Assembly: GCA_018398575.1 (NCBI GenBank) | Contig: JAGTXZ010000024.1 | Span: 806,001-870,000 of the forward strand | DNA length: 64,000 bases | Source of the DNA: Ampelomyces quisqualis | Taxonomy: Eukaryota; Ascomycota; Dothideomycetes; Pleosporales; Phaeosphaeriaceae | Reading direction: 5' to 3' | Shown here: positions 47,800 to 57,949 of the stretch, piece by piece | Layout: each line of letters opens with the position of its first letter | Position numbering within the stretch: position 1 is the first letter of the stretch | Notes under the pieces: model-generated | The model's input: the letters and a program-made list of their open reading frames with translations, nothing else | The model's database searches: none | What the model was told of the DNA's origin: nothing | Program-made: the position numbers and the translations under genes

Positions 47800-50045
47800 A
47801 TGTCCGGAAATAGTCTGTATGACCCGGATCAGAGCGCTCTTGATACCCGTTGGACGCAGCCATGGAGTGAGGCTTTTAGAGTAAGTGCCACACGACAAGG
47901 TCTTTCTTCTGTAGTACATTGGAGACTCCATGCTTCATCGCCTGCGGTGAGACCTATGCAACCTGACTTTGCAATTATCGTTCACTTTCACAGGTGGCAC
48001 GTGTAGTGGAGACCTACCAATCTATCGGTTAATGACTTTCGGACATTGGTAGCGACCCCGAGGTGACGCTCGTTCCTGTTTGCTTGTGCTACTTGACTGA
48101 CATGCGACCTGCAGCGGGCCAATACCTGCTGACGCTTGCTCCGTCATCTGATCTGTCGACTGACAAGCCTTAGGCACAACGTGACGTCGGTCTCCGCGTT
48201 CCTATCAACTTCCAAATTGTGCCAGCAGTATCCCTGCGTCAAGCGTGTTTCTCGGGAAACCAGTATGAACACAATGCCTTCCGGAAGTGTTTCTCAAACC
48301 TTCTTGGCGTAGGGTTCCGCAGATTCAATGTAGATGTGTATTGGGATGCACTCCAGTCAACCTGGGGACTCTGCCCAGTTGAGCTGCCAGGAAGTAACGG
48401 TGATGGTGGCGATAATAGTGTCTCGACAAGTCTTGGACCTGTGGTATCCGCCTCGACAGACTCGGTACTTGCAAAGATCCCAGAGTCTACAGCTGCACCG
48501 CTGAACAGTCTTGGATTCGACCGACGCCAAGATGTATCACAGTCAAGTACGGCACCAGTCTCATCTTCAGTGGCAAGCGCATCCAGCATGCTGTCTGCCT
48601 CATCCTCAACAACGAGCGCGAATGCTAAGCCTACCGTAATCTCCTTCCCATCGCTAGATGGCGCCCCGCCTCTACAGCAGATCGGACGATATAATTGTAC
48701 AGCCCTTATGCGACTAGGTTTGCTCACGGGTATTTTGTACGACTTTCTGGAGGCTACATCTACAACTACTGGAGCCTCTCTTCTATTCCTTACAATCGAT
48801 GTACATGCTGCCTCGTCCATTCTGAATCCGAACGCCCCTGCTCCAGATCTGTCTTCAGCTCAACTACCAACTTCTGATTCTTTACTCAATGATGAGCTCA
48901 GAGGCAATCTGTCAAGTGTGACATATACTCCATTATTACTGTCATCGCAGCGAGGTGACTTGAATACATCGTGGGACAATGTTCAATGGGTAAATCGGCC
49001 TGCGGAAGGCTACTACGCTGTTTCACGCAACGATCAGGGCAAGGATCTTACAAGGAATGGTTGGCCAACCGAGGCGTTTGTGGAGTTTCAGCAGTTCTAC
49101 CGAGTTAGTGTTGGGTACGGCACCATCGATCCGCAGATGAGGTTGTACAATTTCGGACCTGATCTGGACTACATGTTTCCTCCAGGCACGTTCACTACTA
49201 CAAAGACCACTTCGGTTGCCTTCAATGGCCAAGTGTTGTCCGGATGTCTCTTCGATCCCTCCGACACAGGCGTAACAAGTGAGCGGAACTCGTCTTGGGC
49301 CGTAACGACAGCACCATCTTTGGATCTCAGCGCCAAACCAGATTTCACGACCGTCATACCTGCAGTTGCAAATCTGACATCCTGTGGCATCACCGCTTTA
49401 CTGAACGAGACTCTCGGCGGAACCACCGCCGACAAGAATCCCTTACCATACGCGGAATACGTTCGCTCTACACTGTGGTCATGGGCGCCTGGAGAACCAA
49501 AGAATGCCACATCCGCTGGCGATCAGTCTGGTAATCGCTGCGCACTAATGTCATTGTCACCAGACCCTGGTCGGTGGCGTGTCGTCGACTGTACCGAGCG
49601 CCATCGTCTTGCTTGCCGTCGCCCAGGCGAAAGATACAGCTGGCAAATCTCCGACGACGTGTCGAACTACTACGATGCTCCCTCGACCTGCCGTTCACCA
49701 TACCGATTCGACGTTCCGCATACCGCGCTCGAGAATACGCATCTACTTGCTGCACTCCAAAACGACGATCGCAGATCTCCCGACGAAGCAATCTTCATCG
49801 ACTTGAACAGTATCAACATTCAAGAATGCTGGGTGTCCGGACCAAACGGCACATGTCCTTATCTATCTACAGATGACACGGACCGCATTAGGATTGTGGT
49901 TGTACCAACTGTCGCGGCAGTGATCATCTTTGTGCTGGCGGCGTTGACCTTCTTTGTAAAGTGTGCAGCAAACCGGAGGGAGAATAAACGAGGGCGGAGG
50001 AGAAGGCTGATGGGAGGTTGGGAATATGAAGGTGTACCTAGCTAA
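47800..50045 (+). CDS. MTC6: MTC6, maintenance of telomere capping protein 6 (two exons, 650 aa)
   Basis: Exon 1 is 47,800-47,880 (starts MSGNSLYDPDQSALD, 27 codons). An intron at 47,881-48,173 begins GTAAGT, has a CTGAC branch-like motif near its end and ends TTAG. Exon 2 is 48,174-50,045 in the same frame and starts AQRDVGLRVPINF. The lumenal part has NxS/T sites and a Ser/Thr-rich insert (about residues 105-175). A segment near residues 458-510 reads WSWAPGEPKN, then RCALMSL, GRWRVVDC and RLACR, which resembles the C-type lectin pattern. One membrane helix lies at about residues 598-622 (IVVVPTVAAVIIFVLAALTF). A basic cytoplasmic tail ends GWEYEGVPS, as I recall for fungal Mtc6. In yeast, Mtc6 is a membrane protein linked genetically to telomere capping; its biochemical role is not known. 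The intron is long for a fungus but phase-0 and supported by the conserved join. The gene is intact. Confidence 0.88.
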
Positions 50046-50400
50046 TGGATCCTGTAATGGCGGCGGAGATCTTCATTCGTGTCGTCAGCTTCACATCACT
50101 TGAGCGTTCTAGCGTTCCCGAGACATATCCTAACATGCCTTTCTTGCAAAGTATTGCAGATCTAGGCGCGCTTTACTAGCTTTAGAAACGCATTGGGAGT
50201 AACTGTCGAGTGGCCGCTATCCTAAATGAACAGTAGCTATTACCCCATCTTGGGATGCCCCTTCTGCATAACAGGTGCTCGGACTAAATGCAAACACACC
50301 GCACTCCGTCAAAGGAAATAGAGGACCACCTTTCCTCCAGACTCAACCAGGACTCTTCCACACTTCGATTTGCATTCTGTTCTTCCATCGGCCCCGTTCT
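50046..50400. other. Intergenic region between MTC6 and the amylase remnant
   Basis: Ordinary base composition. It serves as the 3' region of MTC6 and faces the degraded 3' end of the convergent amylase pseudogene. Small ORFs on both strands at 50,275-50,550 are overlapping frames of the decayed starch-binding region or chance. No terminator signal stands out. Confidence 0.4.
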
Positions 50401-50401
50401 T

Positions 50402-52008
50402 TCAAACTTCGTCCACTCCGCGGTCCATCTGCCCGACGCTCGGATTCCAACTTCCAAGTTGTGCAGTGTTTCCGGCGATCTTGATAGTGTCAGGAACATC
50501 TGTGACAATACGTTCACTGACGCTGACCAAAACCGATGAAGGGCACGCACTGTTTGTAGCCCTTGCTGTTGAGGTGGCGAGTGTGGTAGGTGTGCTACCA
50601 GTACTGGCTAGCAAGACAACGGGGTTTCCGTTGCTGGCAGTCACGCATACCTGGCCTTTGCTATCTGATGTAATGATATAACTACTACCACTGAAAACAT
50701 CAGTCCATCTGACGTTGGCCTTCTAGCTGTTGAAACAGTGCTGGGTGTTTGAATTACCACCAGCATCGGTGGTTAGGACGACGAGGTTGTCGCCAGCGCG
50801 GGACCAAGCGTAAGCAGTGCTGCTAACGTAGACATGAGTATGTGCATCCCCACCAAGCCCTCCAGCCGACTTTCGAGCACCGGTGAGCTTCTTGATGGCT
50901 TGATACATGTCTGAATTGGTGATGTAGCCACTACGCCGGAGATCCTCGTAGTTCGGTGGGTCGTTGCCGCCAGCATATGGTTGTTCAGTGCCGTAGTACA
51001 GAACAGGAATAGCTAGAGATGGAATCACAAAAGCTGTCGTGATTGTCAATGAAGGTACCAAGCGCAGAAGGATCGGGGAAGGTGTTGCTGACGGTGTTCA
51101 TCATATCCACCAAGTCTTGTGCGCTTCCAGTCTGTTGGTAGAAACGGTTCATTGGATAGTAGGTTGCATTGTTGAGCAGTCCCGGCATGAGCTTAGCGTA
51201 CTGAGTCAGATATGTTGGGTTGCCGTCTCAGACTTCACTGATGCTGTATACACCAGTTGCGGTGGCGAAGTTACACCAGAAGCTTTGCTCGACATGTTTG
51301 ACAGTTTCGATGCGGACGCCATCAAAAGAGTATTGACCAGCCAGCTGACCCACGTGTTCAGGACCGTGACGTTACTGAACTCTGAAGACCCTGTGTTTAA
51401 GTCAGGAAGATTGGCCATGCGACAGACTTCGGTAGATGTTGGATTATTGTAGTCGATATCGCATGCCGAGTGGTAGGCTGAGGCTTGGTTGAGTAGGTGG
51501 TTTGCCACCACGTCGATCATTATATGAATTGCCCTGCACCACGTCAGTGTTAGTTCTTGCAACTACATTCAGTTTATTACCTTAGAACGAGTGGTAGAGA
51601 CTAGCCTCTTTAAACCTGCAGCCGTACCATAGTTCGAGTTGACAGCATACAATTTCTGAACCCAGTAGCTATGATAGCCTCCAGCACTGTCTATTTTTCA
51701 TCAAAACTTGCATTTTAGAATTTGGTCAATGCTGCTACTTACTTCCTTTGCTACAACTGGCGTGATCCAAATCGCATCGAAACCTAAGACCTTGACGTAG
51801 TCAAGTTTGGACTCGAGCCGTTTGAATGTCCACCGCAATAGTTTCCAAGGTCACTGCAAGCATTCGCACCTGTATCGCTACTGCTGCAAGCGAGACGGTC
51901 AGTTAAGACGAAGTAGATACTGCGCGACTTCCACGCATCGGTGTCTGCTGCAGAGACGGAGACAGTGAAAAAAAGAAAGAACGTGACAAGAATCCGAAGA
52001 AATATCAT
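50402..52008 (-). pseudogene. Secreted GH13 alpha-amylase pseudogene (with starch-binding domain remnant)
   Basis: From the ATG at 52,006-52,008 the frame gives a signal peptide (MIFLRILVTFFLFFTVSVSA) and the start of a fungal alpha-amylase (WKSRSIYFVLTDRLA, LGNYCGG). After that the gene is broken. A 1-nt loss near 51,830 shifts frame before FKRLESKLDYVKVLGFDAIW. A GTAAGT intron lies near 51,690-51,742 and a GTAATA...GCAG intron near 51,560-51,600. IHIMIDVVANH is out of phase and followed by a deletion. Four bases are missing before SFDGVRIETVKHVE. The catalytic nucleophile Asp of GVRID is Glu (GAA, 51,306-51,308). A TGA at 51,228-51,230 replaces Trp just after the general acid (SEV-stop). 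NHD survives, then another deletion precedes IPVLYYGTEQPYAGG. The C-terminal IKIAGNTAQLGSWNPS is a CBM20 remnant. The enzyme would have cut alpha-1,4 bonds of starch outside the cell. It lies tail-to-tail with MTC6. Confidence 0.9.
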
Positions 52009-52330
52009 CTAAAAAGATGTTTGGTAAACTTTTCCACTGCTTTCGTAGTGATTCAGAGTTCTGGTGCTGAGGGTTTTTTGGTTTAAGGCCGCCCAAGTCA
52101 CGAGTCGTGGAGCCGGCGCAATCTACTACCTCAGTCTACCTGGCGGTCCGGCTAGCGTCCAGTAAAAAAGTCCACTGTAGCAAGGTTCCGATCCTGATGT
52201 ACTGCGAGGAAAGGAAGATCGTCAGTCTGTCCGATTTACGCCAGTAGATGTGGTTGCTACGGAGGACTATAAGCAGGTGGCCCGCCAAAATTATTTGGAA
52301 CTTCAAACCTTAGATCTATGCAAACCTTAT
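52009..52330. other. Upstream region of the amylase pseudogene and right island border
   Basis: Normal-composition DNA 5' of the amylase start, with no further gene. Composition turns AT-rich and TpG-poor from about 52,325 on, marking the right border of the island. Confidence 0.5.
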
Positions 52331-53550
52331 CCTTGAATAAAGACACTACTTAGTACAAGTAAACATTTTGTAATCCTTTTTATTGTCCTGCCTAGCACTT
52401 AGGTTTAAATCCTAGCTCTGCTACAGTTGCAAAAAGAGCATTAAAGTTAAGGGTAAATATCTAGCTAAGCGCTATGTACCTAATTTCCCCCTCCTCCTCT
52501 CTTTTAAATATGCTAACAAAACAGTAATAATGCTACCTATAATTATTATTTAGTAGGTTAAGCCTAAGAGCTACTTTTATACTACTTGCCTAGTTAATAG
52601 CAGTCTAGAAATTCTTGATATAGCAGTAAGTTTTTCTCTTCTTTTTTCTTTATCTCTTTCCCTTTTAGTTCCTATCTAATAAGAATGTTAGTTTTTCTTT
52701 GCTTTTGCTAAGATGCCTATAATTTACTATACAAACTTGCAAAAAAATAGAGAAGATGTTATTAAGAGTAAGACTACTATAACAATCTTGCTAGATAATT
52801 TAGAAGAAGTAGCTACGTTAGGAAAAATTAAGATTTGTCTAGTTAGCCTAGTTGCGGCGACCTACAGCTGCCTAACAGCAATACTGTTTACTAGACAATT
52901 TGCTAAAGTTACCTTACTTACTTCTAGTTGCTAGTAACCTAACAGCAACCTAATAGCAAGTTGCCTATATTACTTATATTACTTGTGTTGCTAGTGTTAC
53001 TAGTGTTGCTAGTGTTACTAGTGTTGCTAGATTTAATAGTTAAGGACTGTTAAGTACTGTAGCACTAGCAGAACTGTATACTATAGCTAGCTACCTGTGT
53101 CTTTACACTCTTGTAGCGTAGGCTAACTAAGCTAGTCCTTTTTGTTTAGTTATATAAGCTTTTTAATTAAGTATAGCATAGTTAAATTACGCTTCTTTAA
53201 AAAGAGACTAGCCTAGACACAGCTACTAGGCTTAACATTCTATAGAGTATAGGTTAGTAGGTACACAACGCGCTCTATATATAGACAGCTATAACTACTA
53301 CTACTACTTGCAGAGTAGTAACTATCTTACTAGTTAGTTATGTTAAGATTATATACTATGTCTACTAGTGCTATACTATCTACTATAGTAGTCTACACTA
53401 TTGCGTTATATTAAGGCTAACCTAATAGTATCTACGCGTTATACTAGCAAAAGCATATTAAGTTATTATAACATTTGCTACGCCTACTATTTACAACTAC
53501 TTAATAATACTCTATTTCTTCTTTATACTATTACACTAACCTATTATACT
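52331..53550. other. RIP-mutated border region
   Basis: It contains a 73-codon plus-strand ORF at 52,713-52,934 (MPIIYYTNLQKNREDVIKSK), which may be part of a decayed transposon gene but matches nothing I know. A tRNA-like B-box motif at about 52,400-52,420 and a 9-bp tandem repeat are described separately. Otherwise I see nothing. Confidence 0.35.
52987..53031. repeat. 9-bp tandem repeat, alternating GTTGCTAGT / GTTACTAGT
   Basis: Five head-to-tail units differ at one site (G or A), strictly alternating. The difference is a TpG/TpA change, that is, RIP-type. Confidence 0.85.
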
Positions 53551-53599
53551 TGTCTAGTTCTAGTTACTATTTCTCTTTAGTTAAGGCAATTACGTTAAG

Positions 53600-54580
53600 T
53601 ATGTTACCTTTAATTGCAATATTATAGGCTTGCGTCAAAAAAATTTCTTATGCGTCTTCTGCTATAATGCTCTAGCTACCTCTATAGTTCTTAAACTACA
53701 GCTATTTATCTGCCTTATAAAAGTATTTTAGTGTAAGTTTATCTACATGTACGTACTCTTCTAGCAAAATATCTTTTACTTTACTTAATGCTTTACACAC
53801 GCGTATATAGATAGTACTCTATGCAAGTTATTATATATTATATTATATTTAGACCTACTTATATTATTAGTATTTTTGTGTAGGACTTTTTCTTTCTCTT
53901 TAACGTCCTCTTCTATATTCTTTTCTATTAAGTAGTTTACCTTCTCCTTCTCTTTGTTATTATAATTGTTTATAAGCGCATTATAGCAATCTTACTCTTC
54001 TTTTATATAGTTAGCTAGAATATTATCTACGTTGTTGTTATAGGTATCCTTTAGCACTAAAACGTTAGCCTTGTTGTTCTCTTGTTAGTTTGTGTATACA
54101 GCAATATCCTATTGTATATTATCCTATATAAGAATCTGTTAAATACCTCCTAAGTTCTTTTATTTTTTGCAAATAGCATTAAAGTAGTCTGCTTTCTATT
54201 AGCTAATGCTATGTGTAGAACTTGCAATATACTCTCTATAGTGTGTCTATAGAAGAGCATAGTTTTTCTAGTACTGTTATTATTAAATTTCTTTATTGCG
54301 TTAAATATAACTAAGCCTATTAGTGCTACTATATTTGCACTTAGTTTATTAAACTTCTCTTAATTCCTAGTTATTACAGTAATGCTCTATTTTCTATTAT
54401 TATAAAATAACTGTGCTATTACTGCTGCAAGACTAGGGTTTAGAAATCTAGCAGATTTAGGCTATCTTTAGTTAGCTAGCATAGCTGTTTTAAAAGTGTA
54501 CTTGCGTTCTTTAGGTCTTATAGTAAGTAAACAAAGTCTTTAAGTAGTTTACTAGGCTTAAAAACCTATCTGTCTAAGTA
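53600..54580 (-). pseudogene. Minus-strand coding relic, Glu/Lys/Asn-rich
   Basis: Read downwards from about 54,540, a frame gives LANRKQTTLMLFAKNKRTQ and, before it, NSTRKTMLFYRHTIESILQ and VITRN (apart from RIP stops). Near 54,070 the frame shifts and continues ANVLVLKDTYNNNVDNILAN, CYNALINNYNNKEKEKVNYL, IEEDVKEKEKVLHKNTNNIS, with no stop for about 75 codons. This composition and openness show a former protein-coding gene. I do not recognise it. It is on the same strand as the transposase relic at 57.95-60.4 kb and could belong to the same element. Confidence 0.45.
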
Positions 54581-55710
54581 GTTTAATATATAAGCACTAG
54601 TAATTTCTAGTTATTCTTACTTTATTACGTAAGTCTACAAGTTACTGCACATGTCTAGCATCTAGGCGCCTACTATTAGCTACTATTCTTAGTAGGCTGT
54701 AACAGTACCTATATAGCAGGTAGCTTCTTTATATAGTGTTAAGCTAATATACAATTAAACTAACAACAGTAGAGTATTCTATACTTTTGTCTAAGCGTCT
54801 AGTAGCATTTAGGTGTATATATACCTACGTGTATTAAGCTATAGCGTTATTACTATACTATATAGCGTCTTTCTGTTATTAGTAAGTAGTTGCGTTACTA
54901 GAATAACTCTTGCCTTCTCTAGTATAGTCTTGTTTTTTAGTAACACACTTTCCTTTACCTAATGTTTTTTTTTCTCCTATAGTAGTAACCTAAATAAGTC
55001 TACACTAGATAAAAAGGGTTGTAACTCTATAACAGTAAAAACTACTTATTTATACATAGCAAGGCATCTTTCTATAATGCAATAGCCTTAAGTCTAATAA
55101 TAGTTTTCTTTTAACTACTAATATTTTTTATATGTTAGTCTTATAGGTTTTTAGTTTATATTAGCTTGTTATGCTTATACTACTACTGCGTCTAGATTTC
55201 TCTTGTTAACAAGTAAGTAAGGCTACAAATCTAAGAGTGTATAGTATTTAATCTCTAGGCTATCTTATTAGGTAACTTTTTAGTTAGGCTAGTATAGCAG
55301 TTAGTTATATATCTGTTTTAACTCTAGAGTTAAAGCTTAAGAATAGTAGCGTTAGAGTCTAGATAGTTTTTAGTTTCTGCAGCGTCTTAGTTTTTAGTAT
55401 GTTAGTTCTAGAGTTACATCTTCTAAAAGGCTAACCTTTACACTATTGTCTGTTAGCACTTATTTTAGTGCTTGTTTAGACAGAATTATAGTGTGCTACT
55501 AATATTACTTAAATTTACTACTTAGTGCAGAGTATACAAAGCAAGCGCTTACTCTTTAAATGTTAAAGAACTATTAGTAAGAGTAGTAGAAGTAAGTAAT
55601 ATGTGTAGCGCAACAGAGTTTTTACTTTATAAGTATAGGTAAAGTTTTTGTAACACATATAGTCTAATATTACCTTAAATTCTGCTAGAGCGTAGTAGTT
55701 AGGCTATTTA
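54581..55710. other. RIP-mutated DNA, nothing recognised
   Basis: AT-rich sequence without a readable domain on either strand. It lies between the Glu/Lys-rich relic and the 89-bp array. Confidence 0.3.
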
Positions 55711-56265
55711 ATTAGATAGCTTCTTATCCTTAACTGCGTGCTAGCGTACACAATAGTTGTCTACTATTAGCACAAATAGTAGTGCGCGCAATACAGGTAA
55801 TTAAGTGCCTTTCTATCTTTAACTAAATGTTAGCGTATATAATAGTTGTCTACTATTAGTATAAATAGTAGTGCGCGCAATACAGGCAATTAGGTACTTT
55901 TCTATCTTTAACTAAATGTTAGCGTATATAATAGTTATCTACTATTAGCATAAATAGTAGTACGCGCAATATAAGCAATTAGGTGCTCTCTTATTCTTAA
56001 CTAAATGTTAGCGTATATAATAGTTGTTTACTGTTAGTACAAATAGTAGTGTACGCAATATAAGCAATTAGGTACTTTCTTGTCTTTAACTAAATGTTAG
56101 TGTATATAATAGTTATCTACTGTTAGCACAAATAGTAGTGCGCGTAATATAAGCAATTAAGTGCTCTTCTATTCTTAACTAAATGTTAGCGTATATAATA
56201 GTTGTCTACTGTTAGTATAAATAGTTATGCGCGTAATATAGGCAATTTAGTAGCCTTATACGCAG
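55711..56265. repeat. Six-copy tandem array, 89-bp unit with an internal hairpin
   Basis: The word AACTAAATG (or AACTGCGTG in the first unit) starts at 55,732, 55,821, 55,910, 55,999, 56,088 and 56,177, exactly 89 bp apart. Each unit holds CTACTATT-6 nt-AATAGTAG, an 8-bp stem (with Y/T-G variants in later units), followed by a GCGCGCAATA box. The period is not a multiple of three, so it is non-coding. Confidence 0.95.
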
Positions 56266-56299
56266 AAAACTATTTACCTAGTAAGTTGTTAGTACAGAT

Positions 56300-57260
56300 C
56301 TAGTATGCTACTATACTAGTTATGTTTGTAGTTTAATTGTAAATAACGCCTAGTGTATCTTTAATATAACTATCTCTTGTAATACGCTGTACTAGCGTGC
56401 CTTTATAGATATCTATATTTGTGCCTATCTATCTCTCTTCTTTGTGTAGTAATATATACTGTTACATTTACTTTTAAAGCCTAATTTATGCTCTAATATC
56501 TGCACAAACAAATTGTAATTAAGGTTATTAATATACTTATCTATTACTAGCAGGTTATAGTGTGCATATAATAGCTAGTTTATCCTAATAAGAGTATACT
56601 TGTTTCTAGTTACGTTTAATACTAATATAGTTATTATGTTAAGTGTAATTTGTGTTATACTTAACTCTTTGTTAACTATTTCTATTATCTTTCTATACAG
56701 GTTTCTATTTAGTAAAGCTTGCTTCTAATTATTATTTAGTTTAGTTTTATTTTGTTATAAGCGCATCTGTTAGGCTGCGTTATAGTTATATTAGACAGCA
56801 AAGTGTGTAATTGTCTAGATAAAGTAACTGTTAGCTGCGTTTTATAGTAGTCTGTTCTGTTATAATACAATTACTCTTGTAATTTACTGTAAGTATTCTT
56901 TTGCTATAGTTATTTATAAGAAATAGCCTAGCATCTTCTACCTTCTTATCTCTTATTCTATATTAGAGTATATTAAGTTATATTCTTCTGCTATTAGTTG
57001 CATTATATTGCATATGCTGTCTTTTAATAATTATGTCTAGTGTTACTACAGTAGTGCTATCCTCCTGTCTACACTAACTAGCAATTCTAGGTAACTATTG
57101 CAATATCTCTATAATACTTGCGTACGTAGATAAGAGTTGCTAGTATTACGTATTTGTAGTAGTATATAGTATGTAGTAAGAAGGTTACGTTAGTAGCCTT
57201 ATGCTATAGTTCTGTGTTATAGCGCTTGTTATATTAGCAGGTTTACGTTTTATTAGGTAT
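56300..57260 (-). pseudogene. Minus-strand Gln-rich coiled-coil coding relic
   Basis: A minus-strand frame from about 57,240 reads NLLTTYYILLQIRNTSNSYL, then YCNSYLELLVSVDRRIALL, LLKDSICNIMQLIAEEYNLI, QQMRLQQNKTKQQLEASFTK (Q at RIP-type stops). Long helices with Gln/Leu spacing suggest a coiled coil. It lies downstream of, and on the same strand as, the transposase relic and may be the same or a neighbouring gene of one large element. Confidence 0.45.
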
Positions 57261-57949
57261 GTTAAAGTAATAGTAGGGCTATTATTAGATATACAATTAT
57301 ATTTACTATATCTAATACTATATACTAGCTGTCTTACTACATTTACTTTTATTTATAATTTTACACTATACATATTTAGTTTTAATTAAACGTAAAAGAA
57401 TATAGTCTATTATATTTGTCTTAATTAATGTAATTGTTTACATAGTATAAAATAAAGACCTTATTATTAAGTGTAGGTAGATTCTTTAGTACTAAGTGCA
57501 TAGGGTAAATAATAGTTGTTATATTATATACCTTAAATGCTTATAATATACGTTACTTAGTCTTTGTACTATATGTGCAGTAGCGCACACTTAGCATTCT
57601 TATTATATTATTAATTTAACTATTGTTATTAAACACTATAACCTTGTAGAAGGCACCTATATACTTATATTTCTTTCTATTCTTATCTTAGTGTTTGTTA
57701 TTAATAAATATAAGTATTAGGTGCACCTAAGCTGCAGCTCTACTATTTGTAATAGTCTAAGATAGTTATATATAGTCCTTATATTTAAACTCTTATACCT
57801 ACACGTAATCTTTGCGCTATTTTCTAGTCTTATGCTAGTTAGGCGCGTATTACATAATGTCTTCTTTGTAATGTTTAGAGTTGTTATAGCGTTTGCCTAA
57901 TAGCCTTAAGCATCTTATAAAAGAGTATATTTTTATATTTATTCTGTTT

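Noticed and set aside
47338..48006. Short ORFs upstream of and overlapping MTC6 exon 1 as separate genes
   Set aside because: They show low-complexity or random composition. The 72-codon one starting at 47,788 contains exon 1 and runs into the intron.
48239..48820. 193-codon ORF on the minus strand inside MTC6
   Set aside because: It is the mirror frame of the Ser/Thr-rich part of MTC6. It has no recognisable domain, and MTC6 is clearly the coding strand.
49023..49876. Several 69-113-codon ORFs on both strands over MTC6
   Set aside because: They are overlapping shadows of the MTC6 reading frame.
50275..51452. Plus-strand ORFs opposite the amylase pseudogene
   Set aside because: They are complementary frames of the amylase. 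The minus strand carries unmistakable GH13 motifs.
55711..56265. CRISPR array
   Set aside because: The units are contiguous 89-bp repeats without unique spacers, in eukaryotic repeat DNA.
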